Shown here in pieces: positions 22,703 to 32,770 of a stretch of DNA of 51,163 nucleotides (its first letter is position 1; each line of letters begins with the position of its first letter). The notes beneath the pieces are model-generated. The model had not been told where the DNA came from. It did not search any database and saw only the letters and a program-made list of their open reading frames with translations. Source of the stretch: Phaeoceros laevis (lineage: Eukaryota > Anthocerotophyta > Anthocerotopsida > Notothyladales). Where the stretch lies: the NCBI GenBank assembly GCA_049999765.1, contig JBNGIQ010006003.1, forward strand, positions 1 through 51,163, read 5' to 3'. Position numbers and translations under genes: made by a program.

Positions 22703-25700
22703 TTACAATCGTGAATGGAGTCCCTTCACCTCTTGCATAAGAATGGGCCGAAGATAATCCTCATAGCCCTCAACCACAACAGTTTCGTTCCAAGGATCTC
22801 TTAACGCACTTTTGTATAAGTGAGTATAAACATCACCATCGTATCTCCCCAGAGCTGATCCTAAGTAATGATCCGTGTGATTGAAGGCATCCACCAAGGC
22901 AACAGCGTTTGTTCGCACCTAGTATGCAGTACATTGCAATCCAAGTCAGCAAAGCAATTAAGCAGCCAGGCCACCTTAAAGACACGCTCCAGGCCCAATG
23001 CAAGATTACCTTGGGATAGAGTTCACGCAGCTCATCTCTCGCTAGAACGGCTTGTTCACTTGTCAAGAACCCAGTAGACAAGAATTCCCCCAGATGTGTG
23101 CTTATGAGAGATAAAGCATACACTCGGGACAACACAATCAACTGATCCTTCACACCTCGTCCACCAATGTGTTCCTCTGACTTCTGCAGAAATCTATACA
23201 GCCAATAACATTGAACAGCATAATCACCTTAGGAACATTCAAAACTCCATTCAAAAAAAAAAAACTGTAAAACAAAAAAGGTCAGACAGTTTTAGTCTTC
23301 CATGAATTGGTGTTCAACTGCATGCTGCATACAACATCCAAAGATAACACAACAAACGACCACAGAGTTCTTTAGAAACAGCTCCCTGCAGTCACATACT
23401 TGGAAACAATAATCACTTGACAGTGAGCTCGGGCAGCTTCCACCAAGTCAACCGAATATTTATCAAAGGCTGCATCAACAATCGGCCTTAGCCATTTCTC
23501 AAACGACTTGCACTGTATACCAACAAGCCTTAATGAATCACACAATTACCAGCCTCGGGATTGTGAGCTTTTGCAATGCGTTCAGCACAACTGGCTGCCA
23601 GTCTAGCTGACCTTGCTTCAAATGCCTTTTGTAAGTTTCCCGCAATCAACCAATCTTGCCCTATCAACAAGAAGCAGATGGTATAGTTAACATAACGAGA
23701 CAATCAAGGCTCTCCAAATGGACAGATATACAATTTTGGACACGTTGACTACAGAGATGGAAGTCAGCACACTACCGTTTTTTATGTTGCAGTTCACAGT
23801 GGCAAGTTGGTCCAATTCACGAAAATAAGATGCTGTTCCCACTGGCTGAATGCCGCTACCAAGCTGAGACAGTGTCTTCATCACAAACCGTGCCACCTGG
23901 AAGAAATATTAAGTGAATGCAGGCAAGTTATGCTGAGATAGGGAGCACGAACATCAGGTGAAAGTGAATACAAAAAGCCACCAGCTTCGGAAAAGGTAAT
24001 GCAGGGTAAAGCTAGCTGCAGAAACAATCTGGGGACTATGTTATGGAAACAGAAAAATGCTCACCTGTAACAGCAATATGGTGTTGTCACCCTCATACGT
24101 GCAAGCAGGAACATACGCAGCATACAGCTCTGGTAGCCCACTAGCACATAAGTATCCATGGCCTCCACATAACTTTCTACACTCCTCAATGCCATCCTGA
24201 TCGAACAAGCAAGTTTGCAAGGTACGCAGTTAAAAGGCAACCAGTAATAGCTGTTTGAGATCAAACCAAGTCCAAAACTGAACAATACTTCTATTCTCAT
24301 GCCATTGAAAAAAGCAAAATAGTATACGCTAGCAGTCTAAGGAGTAGTCCCTAGCAACCTGATCATCTGGACTCTGCTACAACCAACTAGGATCTCACAG
24401 AACCCAATTGGCGATAGGGTCAGACGTATCAGACACAAAGCGAGAAAGTTGGAGCCATACTGCTGTAACAGCTGTAGTCACGGACTTCAGTCCTGCTGTG
24501 CATGCATGAACCTCTGGTAGAGTTGAGTAGTCATTGACTTCCAGGCGAGCCATGACATCTGCATATAACCATTTCATCCATTGGCCCAAGAATCTGTAGG
24601 CATAAGTCGTTGCAAGCAGGCTGAAGAGTTTGTGCTGCTGAGTCTTGTAGTCTATAACCTGGACAAGAAGAGAGTAATATTCACAGCATTGTCTAAAAGC
24701 TCATTCTGACCACTCCAACAACCGGAGAAAGCAATAGATCCTTACATCCTGGTAACCGTAACATGCATTTTCTTTCCTTCGATCAGCTTCAGCCTCAAGA
24801 GAATAAGGTCAAGTGCAAGAACTCACACACGTGAATGGGTGCACTATCAGACACAGATGCACATCCTATTAGCCTGAAGACAACCATCCAAGTTTCAGCC
24901 GAAACATTCCACTGCTTGAAAAAATCACCTGAACTTCTGGGCGATCACCGCTACCGCCGAACTGCCTACGGACCGCACTGTATCTCACGGAAATGGTTAT
25001 AGCGCGGGAGAGGTAAATTGAAGCTTCTGCCACTATGCTCTGCCGCACGAATACCATAGCTCCATAACCTAGCTGCCTAGGAGCACCGGACTTGACATAT
25101 TTGCCGTCCTTGGTGACTGTTGCAAGCCTGCAACAGACGTCATGCTGGGAGTATGAGTCCATCAAAGTGGTGAACTAGAGCAATGGTACAATTCAATTGG
25201 GACACTAGTAGCTTCAGTCAACAACATGAAGACAGCACAACACAAGGAGGCGAGGGGAAAGACAAAGCAACCGCATCAAAAGGTGATCACGTGGTATGCG
25301 AAAATGATCAAAACTGAGAAAGCCGTTGTCCATAGAGTTATATCCTCCATTCCCGAATTTCACACCAATATCTCCCACTGCAATCCCTGGTAATGGGTTG
25401 TGATCTTCCAAACTGCGGATCTGGACGACAAATGCTGTTTGATACAAAAAGTAAAACTTTGCGGGTTATTGGCTGGTGCAGGGTGCAGGTCGCAGTGGAA
25501 TAAGAATGTGCGAACATCCAAAATAGCTCCACCACAAAGTCTGCGGAGCTACATACCATGCACGCCATACTCTTTCGCCCCGATAATCAATTGAGCATAC
25601 ACAATAGCATGAGTTGCCACCTTCCCAAGAGCTCCTGGCCACCACTGCCAAAACCAAAGTCGCTTTCAAGTGGGGCAGAACCTCCATACCCGCACAAATT

Positions 25701-26573
25701 GGAAAAACACAACTCCACAGCCAATGTCTCGTTCGCTCACGCCAGAAGCATGTAGTAGCATCCACAGGTCCCAGCACATGGACCAGGATATAAAAAACCA
25801 TCATGACCAGACAAGCTGCAGAACAAAACTGCCTGCCTGGTACAGGCAACTGGCACTGACCTTGGTGGCAGTCAAAGTCGGCGTGTGCAACACAAACTCA
25901 TCAGTCTCTATGTCGAAGGTGGCCGTAGTTTCCAGCCCCTGGACATTAGAACCGTGTCCCATCTCCGTCTGGGCATAGGCGCCGAGAATGGCCATTTTGT
26001 ACGCGAGGGGCAACCATTTCTGCTGCTGCTCCTCAGTACCTTGGCCCTTGATGGACGGAATGAACATACCCTACGATGAGGCCAGCACAGGAGCTCCATG
26101 AGAACTGACTAAAGCAGAAGGCAGTGCCACAATAAAACCCATGGCAATTAGCTCTCACCCAATGGAGATCTGTATACGACGGTTGATCAACTAAAGACCG
26201 CAGCTTGAGAGCTTCCTCCTCTGTCCCAGAACAAATAAAAATTGCATCAGCGTGGGAGCTCCAGGATTTGCACCATCGCCCCGAGAATTGAGGTCAACGA
26301 ATTCTCTGCCGGCAGGAGAAGATGCAGAGTTCTACCTGAGAGGCGATTTTCCAGGATCAGCTCCCAGACGTGCTTAGCCTTTTGTAATGTGTTCTGGAAG
26401 AGCGCCTTGCGATCCAACGACACGCGGTCGGATTTGTCCAGCACCGGGTCATTCACCACCAAATTTGCAATTCGGTCGTTGACACGCAGGGCCTCCTCCC
26501 CGCCGGCCAGCAGCACTTTCATGGCCTGCAGGTCGAACTGCGCCCGCCGGCGCTCCTCCTGCAGAGTGGCCAT
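22703..26573 (-). CDS. Peroxisomal acyl-CoA oxidase (ACX1/ACX5 type)
   Basis: Minus-strand exons 26573-26336, 26220-26159, 26070-25861, 25644-25557, 25434-25272, 25127-24929, 24658-24461, 24196-24065, 23896-23776, 23660-23550, about 23512-23400, 23193-23010 and 22918-22703 encode about 675 residues. Family blocks in order: [106 protein letters not shown], and CTYEGDN, which I take to carry the catalytic glutamate. The protein ends in Ser-Arg-Leu, a type 1 peroxisomal targeting signal. The enzyme oxidises acyl-CoA to trans-2-enoyl-CoA using FAD and oxygen in beta-oxidation, including jasmonate synthesis. The junction between exons 10 and 11 does not work: only 37-43 bases separate them and no acceptor restores frame, so the copy carries a small indel there or the sequence has an error. 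Confidence 0.9.
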
Positions 26574-26854
26574 GGCTGTGGACTTGCCTGCTGCTGCTGC
26601 TACAGGGCTCCCTTGCCGACTCTTAATGAGGAGCAGGACCTGAAGTAGCTTTGGTAGAGCAGATGAGGTCCGGGAAGGGCGGGCTTGTACGATAAAAATA
26701 AATCCTATTCTAGCTCGGCTTGACCTTGGTTCTTTGTTGAGACCACCGACGTTGCTTGGTGGTTTCGCTTTGGCAGGTAGCCAAGTGGCATCAGTTCCTA
26801 AAAAGCACCAGGAAGAAGAAAGAGGGGAAGGAGGCGGAGCGCATCCAGCCAGCG
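26574..26854. promoter_or_regulatory. Short head-to-head promoter of ACX and F-box/kelch genes
   Basis: Only 281 bases separate the two ATG codons on opposite strands. Both leaders and any shared promoter must fit here. No TATA box is evident; frames are open on both strands owing to GC content. Confidence 0.5.
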
Positions 26855-28173
26855 ATGGTGGGAGAGGCAGGGGCCTCGGCAGGGCCAGTCGCCGTGCCCG
26901 TGGCGCAGGGGAACTTGCTGCCGGGCCTCCCTGACGACCTGGCCTGCCTCTGCCTGGCATGCATTCCGCTGTGGCAGCAGGCGCGGCTCAAGGGGGTGTG
27001 CAGGGCGTGGAAGGAAGCCCTGAGCGCACGCTTCCTGTTCGATCTGCGGGCGCGGCTGGGGAAGCAGGAGGAATTCCTGTGCGTGTTCTGGGATGACCCG
27101 GCCCTGACGCAGGGGGAGCTCTGGGACCCCCGGGCCAGGGTGTGGCGATGCCTGCCCCCCATGCCCTGCGATCCCTACAGCTACGGCCTCACCAACTTCG
27201 AGTGCGTAGCCGTGGGCAGCGCTCTGCTGGTGATGGGAGGCTCGCTCTTCGACGCCAGAGCCTTCCCCATGGACCGGCCGCTGGCCTCCTCCACCTGCTT
27301 CCGCCTGGACTCGCTGACGGAGGAGTGGCGCAAGGTGGCGGACATGCCCACGGCCCGGGGCTCCTTCGCCTGCGCGGCCTGGTCGGGGCAGGTGTATGTT
27401 GCGGGGGGAGGCTCCCGGCATGCTCAGTTTGGGGCCGGCGGCAGCAGGAGCACCGCCGTGGAGCGCTACGACGTCAAGGAGGATCGGTGGCACCACATGC
27501 CGGGGTTGAGCAGGATCAGGGCGGGCTGCGTCGGCTTCTTCCTCCACAGCCGCTTCTACGTGATGGGGGGATACGGCGATTCCCGCACCATCGCCGGAAT
27601 CCTGCCTGTGGACGAGTTCTACTCTGACGGCGAGGTGCTGGACCCTGCATCCGGGACCTGGACACTGCTGGCTCCCATGTGGGAGGACGGGGAGAGAACA
27701 AGGCTGGGGAAGGTGGCGTTGTTGGGGGACAGCGTCTTCATGCTCGACGGTGCTGCCATTTTCAGGTACCAGCCAGACACAGACATCCATCCCTTATCCT
27801 ATCATCCTGTTTGCAGGCCAGCCGTGGAAGGTGGGAGGGGTTGGAACAGGTGCTCATGGATGATACTCATGTGGTGCATTTGCGCAGGTACGATGTAGAG
27901 GACAACAGGTGGTGCATCGAGGCCAGGCTGCCGGACAGCATGGTACTGGCAGACGGATCCAGGCGGCTCGTGGCGCTTGACGGCGAATTGTATGTCGTTC
28001 CCGGGGGGCCGCCATTGCACAGGGACGGGCGGAAGAAAGGGTTGATCGTGTTCCAGGTCTATGATCCCAGGAGGCGGTCCTGGAGGATGGTGCAGACCAA
28101 AAGATCCCTTGCCCACTCCTACCGCACCAGCAGCAGCGCTCCTCTTGGAGCCATCTGCTCCATCCGCCTTTGA
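26855..28173 (+). CDS. F-box/kelch-repeat protein
   Basis: Exons 26855-27765 and 27888-28173 join (AG|G) to 398 residues. An F-box near residues 23-65 reads LLPGLPDDLACLCLACIPLW and then ARLKGVCRAWKEAL. It is followed by a kelch propeller with glycine pairs and Trp/Tyr turns: LLVMGGSLFD, VYVAGGGS, VERYDVKEDRWHHMPGL, FYVMGGYGD, then RYDVEDNRWCIEARL in exon 2. F-box proteins of this type are substrate receptors of SCF (Skp1-Cullin-F-box) ubiquitin ligases; plant members control phenylpropanoid enzymes, light signalling and other targets. The substrate is not predictable. The start is the first ATG of the frame; upstream in-frame codons lack ATG. Very GC-rich third positions in exon 1 produce long antisense frames that are shadows. 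Confidence 0.93.
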
Positions 28174-28664
28174 TTGATTGCCTGCTGTACAGCAATTCAA
28201 CACCACCATGCAAGGTGTGTGTGATTTGTACATACTGTAATCGATCGCTCTTCTTCTGTCGTGATGGTGACAGTCCTGCTGCCCAAGGTAGGGTTGCTAT
28301 TAGTTCCTTGTGAAACCTGGATCCATCCACATTGTATCTTTATTGCCTTTAGGACCTCTCTCTCTTGCCAGGGCTTCAATTGCCCTAACCATACCCTCAA
28401 CCAAATTGCTGGTTCTTGCAGCACTGTCATTAGGCTACGTGTAGGATGAAGTATGGGCTGTGCAGTAAATAAGTTCAGGGTTCGACCTTTCTTTCGCCGT
28501 TGGTTTGATATAGGCGCCCAGAACTTCCATCATGCTTTTCAAAAGTTCCGCTAGACGATCTGTACCATTCATGTCTAAGTGTCGAAAGAAAGTCTCAATT
28601 TGAGGACAGCTCAGTATACACATCCAATCCTTTTTGGTTTTGATTTGGTTCCCCCGGAGGGGGT
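28174..28664. other. F-box/kelch 3' UTR and region up to U2
   Basis: No gene is seen. The last part (28600-28664) is the immediate downstream flank of the minus-strand U2 snRNA and should contain its 3'-end formation signal, which I could not pinpoint. Confidence 0.35.
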
Positions 28665-28860
28665 GGGGTGCGCCAGGCAATGGAGACAGTGCAATACCAG
28701 AGCGACGCGTACAGGGCCGAAGTAGCAAGCTACCCCATTGGCCCTGCCCCCGGAGAGAAATTAGATTAATATCATGTGGATCGATGATCCACGTATCAGA
28801 TATTAAACTGATAAGAACAGATACTACACTTGATCTTAGCCAAAAGGCCGAGAAAGGTAT
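28665..28860 (-). ncRNA. U2: U2 spliceosomal snRNA
   Basis: Read on the minus strand from 28860, the RNA starts ATACCTTTCTCGGCCTTTTG and continues with the universally conserved 5' domain, including the branch-site pairing segment GTGTAGTATCTG. Stem-loop II (GATACGTGG...CCACATGATATT), an Sm-like AATTTCT stretch, a GC-rich stem-loop III (AGGGCC/GGCCCT) and the loop IV word CTCTGGTATTGCA follow. The end at GCGCACCCC gives 196 nt, the usual plant U2 size. U2 pairs with the intron branch site during splicing. Upstream (28861-28900) there is an AATAAAG stretch about 34 nt before the start, in the position of a plant snRNA TATA box; a distinct upstream sequence element was not confirmed. It lies 81 bases beyond the stop of the SDR gene on the same strand. 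Confidence 0.95.
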
Positions 28861-28941
28861 GGGATTACAAGGAATGTGCCCCAACTTTATTGTACTTAGT
28901 CGGGTTAGCCACGTTTCTCATGCATTATGGGGTAATGGTTT

Positions 28942-29975
28942 TCAGCTCTCGCTTCTCGTGGGTAAGTTCCTGATACCTGCTTCCCTCAAGATGGGCATCC
29001 GCTCCGTGAAGAAGTGGTCATCCAGGCCAAGTGTAAAGAGGCTCGTGGTCTTGCCACCGTCCACCACCAGGCTCTGCCCCGTTGTGTACTCGGCATCGTC
29101 GCTGGCTAGGAAGGCGATGGCGCCCGCCACCACCTCCGGCGTCAGGCTCTGCCCCTTCACCAGGCTCCGCGACGCCACCAGCTCTTTGGCGTCCTCCACG
29201 CTGAAGTCGTCAGGCAGGCTGGGGAAGGTGGCGAAGCCGTGGGCCACCAGCGGCGTGGCCACGGTATCCGGCGCCACAGCGTTGATGCGGACGCCATAGC
29301 CTCGGAGCTCGTAGGCCGCGGAGCGCACCAGGCCGTGGAGGCCGCTCTTGGCGGTGGTGTAGACGTGAGGGGCCAGGCCGGCCATCACCGCAGAGGTGCT
29401 CCCGGTGCAGACGATGGCGCCTCTCTGGGCGGGCTTCATAACCCTAGCCGCATGCTTCACTCCCAGCACCACCCCGCGCAGGTTCACGGCCATGGTGTAG
29501 TCGTATTCCTCCATGTTGAGGGAGTCTATGGGCCCGACTGCTCCCAGGATGCCTGCGTTGTTCACCATGATGTCCAGCCGGCCGGTTAGGGCGACAGCTG
29601 CGTCCACTGCTGCTGCTACATCCGCCTCTTTGGTGACATCAGTGCGCAGGAACTGTGCGGCAGGGCCCAGTTCTGCGGCCAGCTCCTTGCCAGGGCCTTC
29701 TTGGATATCTGCTATCACGACCTTGGCTCCCTCTTTCACCAGTCTCCTCACTGTTGCAGCTCCGATCCCGCTGGCTCCGCCTGTCACCACGGCCACCTTG
29801 CCCTCGAACCTTCAGCCAGGCCCAGCTAGGCGGATTAGAGAGCAGCAAGCGATTGCAATGTTGACACACTTGCAGGTGCCACATGCATTGATCATTTTGT
29901 GCTGCTCGCGGATGCTAGCTACAAAATGTAGCTGCACAGCCAGCAGCTGGTAATTGCACTGAATTCTCACCTCAT
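28942..29975 (-). CDS. Classical short-chain dehydrogenase/reductase (SDR)
   Basis: Exons 29975-29971 (only ATGAG) and 29809-28942 join to 290 residues. The Rossmann motif TGGASGIG is at residues 11-18, NNAG follows in the middle, and the active site has Ser in GSTSAV and Tyr/Lys in YTTAK. A C-terminal GQSLVVDGG block is typical. The family includes plant secoisolariciresinol dehydrogenase, xanthoxin dehydrogenase (ABA2) and momilactone A synthase-like enzymes, which oxidise alcohols using NAD(P). The substrate cannot be told. The tiny first coding exon is inferred: without it the main exon is preceded by an in-frame TGA, and ATGAG|GTGAGA gives a good donor with the right phase. No organelle signal is seen. 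Confidence 0.88.
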
Positions 29976-29988
29976 CCTGGGACGCTCA

Positions 29989-30165
29989 GAACATGTAGCT
30001 TCCAGCTTCTCAGCAGCTGAGGATGCGAGTCTCTTGTCCAGTCAAATACAAGGTATGGAAGACAAAATTTTCGTTGTGTGATTCTCACGAACACGCAGCA
30101 TCCAGCTTCTCAGCTCCTGAGGATGCGAGTCTATTATGCAATCGAGTACAAGTTATAGAAGACAA
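29989..30165. repeat. Direct repeat with 100-bp spacing
   Basis: A segment of about 75 bases at 29989-30065 recurs with several substitutions at 30089-30165. The first copy overlaps the presumed SDR 5' leader. Confidence 0.8.
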
Positions 30166-30854
30166 GCACTTGTCAGTTTCCTGTGCTAGGCCTTGGGCAG
30201 TGACTGGTCAATTACGCCACGGTGTCTGAAAGTTGGTGGGCTGCAGCGGCACATGTGACGAAAAGATCATAATCCAGATAACTACAGGAAAAGATATGCT
30301 CTGGATAACAACAGGAAAAGATCCATACTCTAGATAACAAGATATGTATCAAGACAGCCCTGATTCCTGAACGGCAGACAGTGACAGACACCGTAATTCA
30401 CCAGCCGTAATTTATTCAAGTCTCGAAAACTTGCAACATCCTGGATACTAGTCTAGACATTGGGTGAGCTACCTATATACTCACAGTGAACAAACGCTTA
30501 TAGTGAAAAAACGCGTATTTTCGTTCTGCTTGCTGCAACTAGCCTTGAGCCGGCAGACTGATACAACTACAGTGTACACCTTTCTCAGATCTTGATTACA
30601 AAGTCTCCGCTTAGCACGTCTGCTCAGCAGTTGTTACAAAGTCTCCGCTTAGCACGTCTGCTCAGCAGTTTGAGGGTGGGCACAGCTGTAAGAGTTACTG
30701 CATTGCCATGGACCATCAACAGCTTACAAGGAAGGTAGGAAGGTAGCAAGCTGCTGTTACATGACAAATTAAAAAAAAAAAAGTTACTTGAACAACTTTC
30801 TAGACTTGGGCCTAGTGGCAGGTGTTACATAGTTCTCTATGCTCTGCAACGAAA
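30166..30854. other. Intergenic region upstream of SDR
   Basis: No gene is recognised. It contains the near-perfect 38-bp tandem duplication at 30596-30671, an A-run at 30770-30781 and the start of a 32-bp duplication at 30835. Confidence 0.4.
30596..30671. repeat. 38-bp tandem duplication
   Basis: Units 30596-30633 and 30634-30671 are essentially identical. Confidence 0.9.
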
Positions 30855-30898
30855 TCATTTCCCAAACTCTATGCTCTGCAACGAAATCATTTCCCAAA
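30835..30898. repeat. 32-bp tandem duplication over a gene end
   Basis: Units 30835-30866 and 30867-30898 are identical. The stop codon of the unknown minus-strand gene (30855) lies within the outer copy, so the duplication reshaped its last residues and 3' UTR. Confidence 0.9.
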
Positions 30899-31530
30899 CT
30901 CGATCTCGCTCTTCCTTCATGGATTCGTCATACCTTTGCATGAGCTTGTCAATATGTTCAGCGGCCCATGACTGTACCCGATCCCCAATTAGAATCCGTA
31001 GCATCGCCTCTACAAAGTTCCAGGTCCCAATGGGAAAAGGATTTTCTGCTGAGGATGAAAAAACCTGCCATCTCTCCACCACATCATGCACACAAAGCTC
31101 TCCCACCACGTGGAAGCCATGTGGAAGATTTACTTTCACACAATCACTTTGAACCTTCATATTTCTTGCTGCCTCCACCATACGTAGAAGGTCATCTTTT
31201 GTGAAAGGCCTGCTACATGGCTTTTGCTCCTTCATAAAGGATTCCACACTGGAATCAACCAGGTCGCCTTTGCTGTCAATCTCGACAATGCCCTGAGGCA
31301 CTAACTTTGCCCCTGTCCACTTTTCAGATGCCACATTGAGCATGTAGACCGGCTTGGTTCTACCAACTGACATGTTGTGAGCACAATGAGCAACAGCATA
31401 TCGTGCCAATTGCCACAAACATTCTTTGGAAGATGACTTCAAGGGAGGGAGGGTGCACCAACCTCCATCTACACCAAGCTTGTTGCCTTTTCCGTCAAAC
31501 ACAGCAGTGCAGGTGACATGGTCGCCATGC

Positions 31531-31590
31531 TTTCTCTTAACTTCTTTATCACCCACATACTTTCTCATAACTTCTTTATCACCCACATAA
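31531..31590. repeat. 30-bp in-frame tandem duplication
   Basis: Units 31531-31560 and 31561-31590 differ by two bases and encode YVGDKEVMRK and YVGDKEVKRK in the unknown minus-strand gene. Confidence 0.9.
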
Positions 31591-31614
31591 CAAGTAAAAT
31601 CAACAGCACCTCTA

Positions 31615-31654
31615 AATGAGCCTAAAGAATCCCCAATGAGCCTAAAGAATCCCC
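31615..31654. repeat. 20-bp perfect tandem duplication at a frame break
   Basis: Units 31615-31634 and 31635-31654 are identical. The length is not a multiple of three and the site coincides with the frame switch in the unknown gene. Confidence 0.9.
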
Positions 31655-32132
31655 ACAGCATCACCTTGTTGGAGTGCTTCATTTGTGGTCACATTCTGAA
31701 CATTGGGAACATTCTGAACATTCCGAACTTCCAGGTTGCAGACAGACAAATCCTCATCTGCAACACTTATGTCAATGGATCCAAGACCCTGAAACAGGTC
31801 TTCGGTGTCATCATCAAACGTCAAAGCGAGCTTTTTAAATCCAGAGAAAATACTCCCCAAAACGCACCTCCATGCCATCTCGCCATGGCCTACGAACGTA
31901 TCTGCCATAGTGTCCATTAAGGGCTGGATGTACTGTCGCAAGAGGTGTGAAATTGTTCTTCGTGAGCAGAATCCTCCAGTAAATATGTTGTTGGAAGCAT
32001 CTAACCGACGAATTCTGACAAAAGGACAATTGGACTCAAAGAGGAGTCTAGTGTATTCACTGGGAGGTCTGTCGATGTGTTCCTTCCCATCTCGACCTCG
32101 CTTTTTCGATCCAGACCCTATGTGAGTGGTAG

Positions 32133-32214
32133 GCTTCGCTTCCATGGTTGGTGTAGAGCCACTACCACTGTTTGCTTCGCTTCCATGGTTGGTATAGAGC
32201 CACCACCACTGTTT
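32133..32214. repeat. 41-bp tandem duplication at the start of the unknown gene
   Basis: Units 32133-32173 and 32174-32214 differ by about two bases. Each contains the minus-strand ACCATGGAAGCGAA start context, so an extra out-of-frame ATG lies 41 bases upstream of the presumed start at 32145. Confidence 0.85.
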
Positions 32215-32770
32215 GGACTCTCCCTAGCCAACAATCCCACAGGGTTGGGGCTCCTCAATGACCCTGCCATGACTCCAAGTGGCTTGCACTCCTGTGAAGA
32301 TGGTTAGGACGGGACAAGGGTTTAAGGTTCGGAAATGGTAAGTGATGCAGCGACCGACGTTCATAGAAATAACACTACTTTGGGAATCGCCATTCCCGGT
32401 TTAACAATTTCCCCTTTCGCCAGTCGCGTGGAGTTGGTAATGTACATGGAAAAGCTGACAAGTATGGTGTACACCTTTCCAGTTTGTAAGAGCCTTTTCA
32501 AACGGCCAGCAATATCCTTATGAGAGCTAATCCGGCCTTTCCTGCACACCTTGACAGCTCCTAGTCCTGTTTAGATACTTCGAAGATGGATTTGGTAATG
32601 TACGTCGAAAAGTTGGCATGTGCTATTCTTGTCCTACAGGAAAAATTGCCACTAATAGAGACAGCTGAGACAGCTGCTTTAAATTTGTTAGACAGGAGCT
32701 ACAGTCGGCTCAAAAGTTTTACGTTGTTGAGAAACATGGTAAAGACTGCCACCCGTCGAGCAATTCCCTG
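32215..32770. other. Intergenic region between unknown gene and PX gene
   Basis: No gene is recognised. Two diverged copies of a GGTAATGTACrTsGAAAAG-type word occur near 32437 and 32594, spaced about 157 bases. Confidence 0.35.

Larger units (their letters stand above)
30855..32145 (-). pseudogene. Unrecognised protein gene, frame broken by a 20-bp duplication
   Basis: Two minus-strand frames lie end to end: an upstream one from an ATG at 32145 to a stop at 31642, and a downstream one from about 31682 to 30855 (about 270 residues). I do not recognise either family. The upstream part is basic at the N-terminus, then has a Cys-containing region and an acidic patch. The downstream part has a short repeated GDKEV motif and a Trp/Leu-rich C-terminal helix. 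They change frame exactly where AATGAGCCTAAAGAATCCCC is duplicated (31615-31654). Alternatively a 43-nt intron (GTGATG...TTTAG) would join them in frame, but that is unusually short for this window. Either a recently broken gene or a gene with a microintron. Confidence 0.5.

Noticed and set aside
26798-27790. Long antisense frame opposite the F-box/kelch exon
   Set aside because: It is Pro/Arg/Gly-rich shadow coding caused by high GC at third positions; the plus-strand frame has clear F-box and kelch motifs.
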